From positions 65,293,501-65,357,500 of the forward strand of contig NC_058341.1 of NCBI RefSeq assembly GCF_905475395.1: DNA of 64,000 nucleotides, written 5' to 3'. Below the pieces are notes generated by a model. It ran no database searches and was not told the origin of the DNA. It saw only the letters and a list, made by a program, of their open reading frames with translations. The translations under genes and the position numbers were made by a program. Of this stretch, positions 36,201 to 48,200 are shown in pieces (position 1 is the first letter of the stretch; each line of letters opens with the position of its first letter). The DNA is from Chrysoperla carnea. Its lineage: Eukaryota; Arthropoda; Insecta; Neuroptera; Chrysopidae.

Positions 36201-39200
36201 TGACTCCTTCAAAATTCAATACATGCTTCAATGGAACAATACACGATGGAAAATATGCTACTCTTTCTAAAGGGAGCGTTTATATTCCCCCTAAACTTTT
36301 AGACAAAAAGCGACAAAATGAACTGTTTCGCGTGCTTTATTTGTCATTTATATCCGATGAAGCTGCTTTTGTTCGTTACAAACATTTTCAGAGAGTAGCT
36401 TATTTGATTATTGCAAACCTAACCTAACGAGAATCGATCGATGATAATCAGGATGGTGTCAAAATGGATAATTTTCTACGAATCCATTAATAACTGTTAA
36501 ATTTGATTTTTAAATTAATAAAATAATCAAAACCCGTTGATTTACTCCATTTTTAACACCCCACAAAAAAAGAAGTGTTATAAGGTTAACGTTTCTATGT
36601 ATGTGTGTCTGTCAGTGGCATAGTAGCTCGCAAACGGATAAAGTGATTTTTATTTATTTATTTATTTATGTTTTTTAAAGGTAATTTGATCGAGAATTTT
36701 TTAGCTATGTTTAATGTGCAAGTTTCTTACCCGTTTCTTACCCGAAACAAAACTAGAAAAGAAACATAGTTAAAAAATCAAAATCAGTTCTTTCGTTTAG
36801 GAGTTACGATGGTAGAAACGAATCACATAAGACTTGATTTTGTTTCGGGTTTCAGAGATTTCTCTAAAATTTAATTTAAGCGTCATTAATTACTTATTTC
36901 CAATAATCAATTTTGTTGCAGATAGGGTTTATTGGTCAATTTTATTGCAGATAAGCCTTAGGGATTATTAAAATAGGTAATATTCATTCAAATGTTTAAA
37001 ATTTGCCCTCATTAAATGTTTTTGATTGCTTTTTATTCAATTCAAACAAATTTTGACTATTTTCCTATGCTAGAGTTTAATTTAAACAAGCCGTGGGTAG
37101 GGCCTGCCCTCGAGGTCCGCACGAATAACTTCTCAGCATGATAAATAGTTACAAAAAATTAAAAAAAAATAAAAATTCGACCGACTCGACCGAATGTTAT
37201 GAAATTCTTTTCGGATCATATGGCCGTTAATACGCTTCGATCAACTACTCAACGTGGTATCGGTGTCGAAAAAAATGACTACGTACGTATATACACAAAC
37301 ATACTTCTTCTACAAATTGGTGTTAATGCCTTGTCCTGATCATGAAACGTAAAAATAGGTTGTAAATTTCGATTTCGAAAACCGGACCTATTAAAATAAC
37401 TTCCTATACTCGGAAGTTAAAAAAAGCCCTTTTTTCCTTTTTTTAAACAAAAAAGAAGGAAGAAAAGCTAAAAAAACTATAAATTCTTTACAATAACTTC
37501 ATATACTGGGAAGTTAAAAAAAACCTTTCCCTCCATTTTTTTAAGCAAGGAAGAATGAAGAAAAGCTAAGAAAAATATATATTCACTCAATCTCCCACGA
37601 ATTACACGTCCTTGTAACAAATATTTCCATAATCCTCATTTTGTAGAATTTTTTTAATTTTAATTTTCTATTTCTCAATTTTCCATGCAGTTTCGACAGA
37701 ATATTACACATTCTATCAACTACCTATAAACTAATTTTAAACAATCGCCATTACGTTTTGAGGTCTGGTTGACCTTTTTTATCTATTGCGGCTATTAATT
37801 AATGCTCGCGTGGAATATAAATTAAATTATAATTAATAAAAAGAAGTAAACACCTTTAACGGAAGAGAATGAGCTGAAAATAAAATAACTGTTTCCTTTC
37901 TTTTTTCTTCTGGAATTTCTTTTAACTCAGCACGTATCCTCTCAGCTACTGTTTTTGCTAATAATGGATGCGTTGGCCATCGGTCAATTACACTAAATGT
38001 AATACGACTAGGAACCGGTCTGAAAAATAAAATTACATAGATATAGGAAATAGTATAGTTTGTAAGTAAACATAGGTAAATATTTGAGATAGTCTGTGGA
38101 TTCCAAAATTTAAACGGGATGTAAGCAGTATGAAGTGTAGAGGTAAGGAGAACCAACTCCTTGTATTAAAAAAGTAGTCGTCAAATGCATCAAATTGGTG
38201 GCGCCACGTTAGCACGTGATAAAGAAAAATTGTAAGTTTTAAAAGAAGTGCTCAAAGTAATAAGAGTAAGATAAAAATCTAAACAAGTTGTTAGAGGAGG
38301 ATCGAAAAGTTCCCATCTAACACAAAGAAATAAATGTAAAATAAAGATCTAGAAAAGGATAGAAAAGGATTTCTACGCTAGCGTTATTTTGATGGGTTTT
38401 TGAGTTATAGTTTTATTGTGATTTACTCCTTACGGCTGACCGCTTTTTCAATTTTTTCCCATAAAAAATGGTTCTTCTTACCTGTACACTCCATAATAAG
38501 CAACCATATAGAATCAAATCTACACTGAGAACAAGGGAAAAAAACAATTGACTGAGTTAGTTGTTGAAATATCTTGAATAGAAAGTATTGAATGTCAGTG
38601 CTTACATTATTTTTAATAAATTAGAAAAGTTTAAAAAACCAACACTCCATAATATTTTCGGTTAATAGCTCGTTCCGTAATTAACAAATCAAATAACTTA
38701 AACAAATAAACAATAATAACTTAAACAAAAGTTGCAAAGTTTGATGGGGGACATCTTGCTTTTGATATCAGATTGGACTAAGTTCTCCAGGTTGCTTTAA
38801 TGGTCAATTTAGATCCTAAAATGTAAGAGATAGAATGACACTTTAAATTAGAAAGTTTAAAAAAAGTTAGTTCATAAAAAAAACTAATATTTTTTTTAAA
38901 AACATTTTTTCGAAAATCGTTTGCTTTCGGAGGAAATGCGACTTAAAAATATGTCATTATTGCATTTAATCGAAAGAAAACACGTTAGCTACTGAAAAAT
39001 GTTTTTGCCTTTTTCAAATGATCTTGATCTTCAAATGATCTTGAAAATTTATCTGGATTTAAAAGTTATTAACACAGACGAATGAACTTCCTTGCCCCCT
39101 TGGATATTTTTGTCTAAAAAACTTTTCGAACACTAGCGTATTTTCTTTCAGTTAAATGCAATAATGGTATATTTTTAAGTCGCACTTTCTCCGAAAGCTC

Positions 39201-42200
39201 ACTATTTTCAAAAAAATGTTTTAAATAACAAATGTAAATTTTTTATGAGGATCAACTTTCTAATTTTAAGTGTTATTCTATCTCTTACCGTTTAGGATAT
39301 AAATTGATTATCAAAGCAACCCGGAGAACTGAATCTAATCTGATCTTCTTTCTGGCATCATGTCAGAACATGATGCCCTCCATCAAACTCTACAACTTTT
39401 GTTTAAGTTTATTTTTTTTAATTGGTTGACTACAAAATGAGCTATTAGCCATAATAGATTAAAATAGCCAACCCTGTATAAACATTATAAAGAATGTTTC
39501 CGGTTTAGTAATCAAACTGGAAATTTATATTTAGGACCACGAAACAAGCAACCATTTCCTTTGTAAGATTGTTAGGAAACGCTTCATTTAAGAAATATCG
39601 ATTTAGCAATTTATAGAACCATAATAAACAATAATACCGAAATAATCTAGCAAAACAATACATAGAATAAAAACCTAGGTTATTTTAATATTATTAATTA
39701 ATATGGCTCCATAACTTAACAAACTTCCAGGGAAATTGCTGCTTGTTTTGGGGTAATATATACAAAATGAGTCATTTTAATCTATAATGGCTAATAGCTC
39801 GTTTTCCAGTTAACCAGTAAAAAATAGCTTAAACAAAATTTGCTGAATTTGATGGGACACATCATGTTCTGACATCAGATTGGACCTAGTTCTTTGGGTT
39901 TCTTTAATAGCCAATTTAGATCCTAAACGGTAAGAGATAGAATAAAACTTTAAATTAGAAAGTTTATCCTCATAAAAAAAATAACATTTACATCTAAGCT
40001 CTTTTTTCGAATATCGTCAGCGCTCGGAGAAAATGCAACTTAAAAATATGTCATTACTGCATTTATCGAAAGAAAACACGCTAACTGCGGAAAAATGCTT
40101 TATACAAAAGTTATCAAGGGTAATAGAGGATATTTTCCTGTGTCCATGACTTTGACCTACAATATCAATAAACATTAAGCGTATTTTCTTTCGATTAAAT
40201 GCAATAATGACATATTTTTAAGTCGCATTTCTTCCGAAAGCTAACGTTTTTCGAAAAAATGCTTTAAACAAAAATTGTTAGTTTTTTTATGAGGATCAAC
40301 TTTCTAATTTAAAGTGTTATTCTATCTCTTACAGCTTAGAATCTAAATTGGCTATTAAAGAAATCTGAAGAACTAGGCCCAGTCCCCCATGAGACTCTAA
40401 AATTTTTTTTTATAGTTATTTTTTGATTGGGTAACAACAAAACTATTATCCATTATAGATTAAAATGACCCACCCTGTATATACATATTGTCACTTTAGC
40501 TATGTAACCCGAGAACATCCTGTATAATGTGTACTAACCTTGATGTAAAACACGTTGTAAAATTCTCAACCCGCTATCTTGGTTTGTTTTTGAGTTATCG
40601 TGTTCACGGACAGATGGACAAACGGAAATGAACTGATTTTATGAGCACCCATACCATGCATTACATACCAATATTTCTAAGCATTACATATTTTAATGCT
40701 ACACTTAAAATACTCCTGATTTATTAAATAAATACTGGGTATAACAATGTTTCAAAAAAAAAAATCAACATACCTTGTTGTGTAAACGCGATAAATTTCA
40801 TTAAAACTAGAACCAGAAGTCGCACAACTATATTGCGGGTATTGTGAAAAGAAAACAACTCTTGAAGCTCCATCTCTAAATAAAATCAAACAAAATAAGA
40901 TTATAATTATAATATTAACCGTATCTTAAGAGATAGCGTTATAGTAAACCGGCTGATGTTGACATATAAACACTCCAGTAAAAGAAGGATTAAACCTCAA
41001 AATTATTTCCTATAACTCCGATTAATTTGAAAATTTGACTTTAAGCATATAAGACCCCAAGAAAAAAAAGTTATATGATGCCGAGTAGTGCTTTTGCTCA
41101 GGGGTTGGTAATCAATCCTTCTAGGGGGTGGAAATATATATGTTGAAAATGACAACGAGCATCGGAGAAATGAATTCTAAGCATAAAGTGTCATTCAGTT
41201 ATATTTGCAAAACTCAAAACTTTGCTTGATTCCAAATTTTCATCGAAATCGGTGCTATAGGTCAAAATTTAGAGATTTTGTCTTTTTTCTCCTCATTTAT
41301 TGGAGTACTAGTTGATCTCATATGACTAATAAGTGAACCGACCGTCAACCGCTCAAGTTGCGGTGGGTGTGGATTTGAGAATTTGCGAAAGTGGTAAAAA
41401 AATTTAAGTCATATTACTCCGGCTGAAATTTGTTCATAAATAATGGACATCATACTGAGATGAAAAAAATAATCGTCTTCATTCATGTGAGAATACGTAA
41501 AATTCATGTTTGACCTTTTTAAGGGCAGTGATCACTTATGAATGGTTTGATAGGGTTATCTCTCTAAATCTATAATTTCCAGAAATTTTAACCAAATCCA
41601 AAATAAATGCTAAATGTGTAGGGTCCTCCCTTATTAAAATTTATAAAAGAGCATGTTCTTTTTTAAGACTGGGAATTTGAAAGATACCGCACTTTAGATT
41701 CGTTTTCATATTAGGTTAGGTAACTAAAATCACCGCTCGGTAGGTTTTCAAAGTATTTAAAATGTTTAAATTAATAGAATAGCAAAATTTTGCGCTTAAA
41801 AACAGCCACTATTACACCGATTATCATTATATACGAAATAGTTGAGAAAATAAGAGGGTGTAGAAAAAAGTCAGTTGAGTCGACAAGTGTGAACTTTAAA
41901 TTTACACGGAACTTTTAATTAAAAAGCTATTGGATCTCATATTTTGAACCATTCTAAGCATTTTTGTCCATTGACTTTTTTTCCTAAACTTCCTCGTTTT
42001 ACAGATAGAAGCGTTAAAAAACAATTCGTTATATTGATAAAAATTTGATATTGACGACATTAACGATTATTGTGTGGTTTTCATTAAATATCTGATTAAA
42101 ACCCATTGAATCTTTTGGAAATTTTGGACATTTCTAAATAATTTTTGCTATTTATGACTTTTTCACCTTCGCCGTTTTTTTAATACTTATAAATGCAACT

Positions 42201-45200
42201 GCTTTTGCTAATAAGTGCTATCGTCGATTATTACTAGTAAAAGATGTCGGCGTTTTAAAAAAAAATCGCTGTTTTAGGCTAAAATTTTATTATCTACAAA
42301 TTTGATGATTATCGAGTGTTTTTGAACAGATATTTGATTAATAAACCAACTAATTGTATATTTATGACTATTTTAAACAATTTAGTATCTTGACATTTTC
42401 TATAGAATATATACCTAACCTCATCGTTTTCGAGACACAATTTATGTTGATGAAAATGTAAAAAATTCGATTTTTTAGCTTCTTAGTTCTTAATCTTCTA
42501 GAAGTGTTCAGAATAGTCAATAATATAAAATCAATTGGTTTTCTATTCAAATATTTGATCAAAACCACTCGATAATCGTCAAAGTTGTTGATAACAAAAT
42601 TTTAGACAAAAAAATCCTTTTTTTAAAACGTCGACATCTCTAAACGGTAGGGTTAGATGAAAAAATTCATGGAACGAAAATTATTAAAAATATCCTAAAT
42701 ATAAGATGCAATTGGTTTTAAATCAAATATTAGATCAAAACGACACATTAATTATTAATTTTACCTTTATCAGATTTTCATCAAAATAACGAATTTTTTT
42801 TTTAACACTTGTTATTACGAACTTGTAAGCGCGCGTAAATTTAAACACCATATTTTCTGATTAAACTGACTTTTTTCTACACCTTCATACGAACATTTTA
42901 CACCCGGCCCCATAAAAATCACGGGTGCACTTTTAAATTTTGAACTTTTGGTCATTTTTAGGTTTTAATGTCTCGATTAAAATTACATCGGACGATAAAC
43001 AATTCTAGTAAAAAGATCGAATCGATTTACTTACTATTGAAATGATTTTAAATTTTGGGGTGTATCAGAGGTAGATTACTTTCAAAACTCCAGTCGGAAT
43101 TAAAAAAACAAAAATTCTAAATTAAACCTTACTTTTCAACTTGTTTGATTGTATCCTCTGTTAAAGGATCTACATAACGAAATGCAACATATGCCTTATG
43201 AGGTGCTGTGCTAGGAGATGTTTTGTCTAATTGTTTACATAACAATTCGCCTTGTTTTTCAGTCCATTTTAATATTGGTGAGCCACCACCAATTTCGTTA
43301 TACTTTTTTTGAACTTCAGGTGTACGTCGTTTTGCAATCCATGGACCTAACGTACTGTAAAAATTTCATAACAATTAATGCGGGGCCAATTATTAATCAT
43401 GAACCTATTGTGGGTTAAATCTACCGGATTTTGATAATCAATTCGGAAAATATTGATAGAAGGCAAATTTTTTTTTAAATAGGTTTCTTTCATTACAGAG
43501 AAAAATAGTTTTCCGGATCCGAACGTTCCACACTACCTTCTGCACGCGGTTTTGGGACAATTTATCTCTATATTGTTTTCTTTGGTGACGTTTTCTTGAA
43601 TATCTCTACTTCTATTGATCAGATTAAAGCGAATACAAAAAAGAATTGTTTGTTATAATTTCTGCATCAATGTTGTAAAAACCGCAGTAACCGAATGTTT
43701 TCAACTTAAATTCGTTTTCTCAAAATTGAGGTTATGTATCGGGCTAAAATTTACCACACTTTTTTATGATCATAAGTTACATTTTTTTCCTCAATTTTAA
43801 CTCAATTTCTTCATTTTCATAAAGTTATCAGCGAAACTTGAAAATATGAGGTTACTGCAGTTTTCTTGAAATTTTGAAGTTATTTTGCTATGTTTTGGGT
43901 TCGATAGCATGCAAGGTTGATGCAGAAATTTATAACAAACAATTCTTTTTTTTTATTCGCCTCAATCCGATCAATAAAAGCAGAGATATTCAAGAAAGCG
44001 TCACCAAAGAAAACAATATAGAGATAAATTGTCCCAAAACAGCGTGCAGAAGGTCGTGCGGATCGTTCCGTAACTGGAAAACTCTTTTTCTCTATTTTTT
44101 ACAACAAAGAAGCTTATTAAAATAAAATTAAACTTCTCTCAAATTTTTCCGAATTGATTATCAAAATCCGGTAGATTTACCCCACTACCTAGGTAAAAGA
44201 AATTAAAGAAAATATATACATCCAAAATATTAAAGGAAAATTTTACCAAAGTTTCAAACAGCTCAAAAACCATTGAATTTTCAACAGCAATAGCTCATTT
44301 AAAATCTATTACTTTCTAGTTTTGGAATCTATTGCTAAAAAATTTTTAATACCCCTTGCTGTTTTGTAATCATGGTTGAAAGCGTAAGAAATGTAAAAGC
44401 GTACAAAAAGTAAAAAAATTTTTAATCAACAAATTTTTTAAGACTACTCGAAAGTTTGTTTATTTTTCTTAAAAATGAGCTCTGAAAAGTTCCTCTACGA
44501 TATTTTAAGACCAAGATATTCGCATTCCAAGCAAATTTAAAAGCAATAAGTTTTTTTGAAATTTTTAATCAACTTACTAGCATGTATTGTGTTTACTTCC
44601 TTAAATTTTGTGCCTAAAATATGAAATTCGGTTTTTTGACTTGTTTTAAAAACGAAAAGTGGAAGAGTGATAAAATTTTCAACAAAACAATATGCCAAGC
44701 CTTAAAAGAAGGCAGTTAAGTTTTCGACTGATATGAACAAAATTTCAGTACGATGATAATTTCAAAAGATATAGGATTTTAAATCCAGAAATTTCAGTTT
44801 TGCATGGAAAGCAGATATCTATATCCAAAAATCTCGTACAGATATTTTTTAGAGTTCATTTTAAAGAAAAATAAACAAGTTTTCGAGTGGTTTGTAATTC
44901 GACAAACTTGGGAACATTTTTCTTTGGTCTAAAATCCACTAAAATTATGAATCTTTAAAGATTTTCGAAAATATTTCGAAAACGACGTTTCCTTATAACT
45001 ATTTTAAAGATAATTTTATCTATATCTTTAGCAAGTATTCTTTGGATTCTAATAATATGAAAAAATGGGTATAATTTGTTGAATTAGAAATTAAAAAAAA
45101 AATTATTATATCGAAAAATGACAGAGGAAACCAATTTTCGTAATGAAATTTCTTACAATATTTCATATCGACTGCCTGCGCCCTTTTTCTATAATCAATG

Positions 45201-48200
45201 GAAAAACATAATCCCTATATATTATAAATGTGAAAGTAAGGTTGTTTGTGGCGCATTCACGCAAAAACTACTGGTTGAATTTAATTGAAACTCTACAATA
45301 ATATAGCTCATACAACAAACTAACACATGAGCTATAATTTATAAAGATATATACAAAAAAATTAATTATTTGACATTTCACTGCGCCATCTATGAGAATC
45401 ATTTCGAACCGTAAAATAACGATTTCTGTAAAAATGGTAACAATACAATTCATGACCGTCTCTGTTCTGATATGCTCAATGAATTATGACTCTTTTACAT
45501 TTAATTTAAAAAAGAAAAATTGAAAACTGTAAATACAGGGTGGGCCATTTTAATCTATACATCTAAATATCCTGTTTTTAGTTAATTAATCAATAAATAA
45601 CTTTAACAAAAGTTGCAGAATTTGATGGGGGCATCATGTTCTGACATCAGATTGGATCTAGTTCTTTGAGACTCTTTAATAACCAATTTAGATCCTAAAC
45701 GGTAAGAGATAGATTAACACTTTAAATAAGGAAGTTGATCCTCATAAAAAAACAAACAATTTTTTCGAAAAACGTTAGCTTTCGGAGAAAATGCGACTTA
45801 AAAATATGTCATTATTGCATTTACACGAAAGAAAATACGCTTAAAGTTTATTCATATTGTAGTTCAAAATCATGGACACAAGCAAATGTCCTCTATTTTC
45901 CTTGACAACTTTTAGCTAAAGCATTTTTTTGCGTAGTCAGCGTGTTTTTTTTTTTTTTTTTATTATTAAATGCAATAATGACATATTTTTAAGTCACATT
46001 TTCTCCGAAAGCTAACGCTTTTCGAAAAAAATGTTTTAATCAAAAATTGTTAGATTATTTTATGAAGATCAACTTTTTAATTTAAATTGTTATTCTATCT
46101 CTTACCATTTTGGATCTAAATTGGCTATTAAAGAGACCCGAAGAACTAAATCCAATCTGATCTCAAAACATGATCTCCCCCATCAAACTCTACAACTTTT
46201 GTTTAAGTTATTTTTTGATTAGTTAACTACAAAGCTGAGATATTTAGATGTATAGATTCAAGTGGCCCACAATGCATATTTTACCTGTGTAAAAGAATCC
46301 CTATCCGTATTTCCAGTGTTAAGGAAGGGGGGTAAGTGAGAGCAAGGAAGATGAAAGCTATAATATGGTGGTCTTTATCAGTCTTTACTTATAAACCCAG
46401 CGAAGCGGCGGGTATCAAGCTAGTTTTTGTATAGTTGTATTCAACAAAATCGGCTGTATTTCACAACCTGTATTTTTTATTTAAAAAAAGTGTATTTAAT
46501 GCTAGATACAAAAGTAAAAACGTTCCTTTTTAAGTTTCTCAACAAAATGATGAAGTTAACGATACCGATCATCTACACCGTTTTTCGCAATCATTGAAAA
46601 CCCATTATTATTATTTACGAAACAAAAATCAATTTCGCCTTAACAACTGTATATTTTTTAAAAATACTGAAGGGGGAGAAAGGTTCGTATTTGGTGATTC
46701 GCCAGTAATAGAAAAAATAAATTAGTAGATAATGATCCGAATTTTTAGTATGTTATAGTTAACGAAATACATTATTGTATAAAACAAAAATTTGGATACC
46801 TTACCGATCAATTAAGAGAGTAATTCTTAATTAAAATACACTAAATAACATAAACATCCTCATAACAGGTTATGTTATTTAGTGTATTTTTAATTAATTA
46901 ATTCCTGATCGATAAGATACCCAAATTTTTGTTTTATACAATAATGTATTTCGTTAACTATAACATACTAAAAATTCGGATCATTAACTACTAATTTATT
47001 TTTTTCTATTACTGGCGAATCACCCTCCTTAAATTTAACACAATAAAGTGATGTATTGACAGCTATCCATATTATCAATTACTAGAATACACTGTTGTTC
47101 TAAAATCCATGAAAACCATAATATTCGCTTATAGTCGCATCAATGAATGTTTTTACTCAGGAGTCCTCAATAACAGCTCCGAAGCAGCATTCTATAGGTG
47201 AAAGAATTTTTTTAATCGGTTAAGTAGTGAACTCAAAAATAACAGTTTGTATATATTTTCATACAAACTTTCATCCCCTATTTCACCCTTTTAGGGAATG
47301 AATTTCAAAAATCCTTTCGTATTCGAAATTTCAAACTTATTTCATTAGAGATTTAAGCTGGGCGTCGATATATCAGTCGCGACATTGCCTATTCTCCCTC
47401 CAGGTTATTTCCCCCCTCTGAAATGTTTCTGATTTTAAATAATATACAAAAAGAATTATTTTGAAAAAAAAAAATCATCAAAATCGGAGCTGTAATTGAG
47501 AACTCCCTAAGAATGGCTATTTTATGTATTCCTTTATCCGACTATTATGAAACTATAAAAAAAAAATCAGCTGTATCTAAAAATCAGTGTACTTAAAAAA
47601 ATGTTCGGAGAAACAAAGTTTTATAATTCAATTTCCCAAAAATGAATTAAATGATGGTAAATACTATGCCATTTGTTAGAGAAATAGATAAAAAATTTTA
47701 CAATTTTCGTTCTACAATTTCATAGATAATTGTTTTTGTACTAGGAAACATCATTTTCAAGTAATTTTCTAAAATTCTTAAAAATTACATAATTTTTTTT
47801 TTTTTGGGCAAGTTGAACAATCAGTATTTTTTTCTCCTCTTGACCTTTGGCAACCATCAGGTATTTTTCAGTATAATCTTTTGACTACTGATGTCCCGTA
47901 TATGGAACAGAAAAAATTTATGGTGCCCAGATTCCCAAATTTGTTTCCAACGGCTGTTTTTTTTTCTTTTTAAAATACTATCTAATTGAGTAGTTTAAAA
48001 CATAAAATTTAATAAAAAATCAAAATTTTTTTCATAAAATCAAGTTTTAAAATGTCCTATATACAGGTCATTGGTTTTCAATGGTTGTTATTCCATTAGG
48101 TATTATACAGAGTGTGTTTCTTAAGTTGACATATGCTTAAAACATTAAAAATAACTTTTATCGATAAAAATGTTTCAAGCAAAAAATGTTGGATGAGTGG

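Noticed and set aside
38033..38215. 60-codon minus frame overlapping the upstream side of FECH exon 5
   Set aside because: It is intron sequence. The family alignment starts exactly at the CAG acceptor at 38020.
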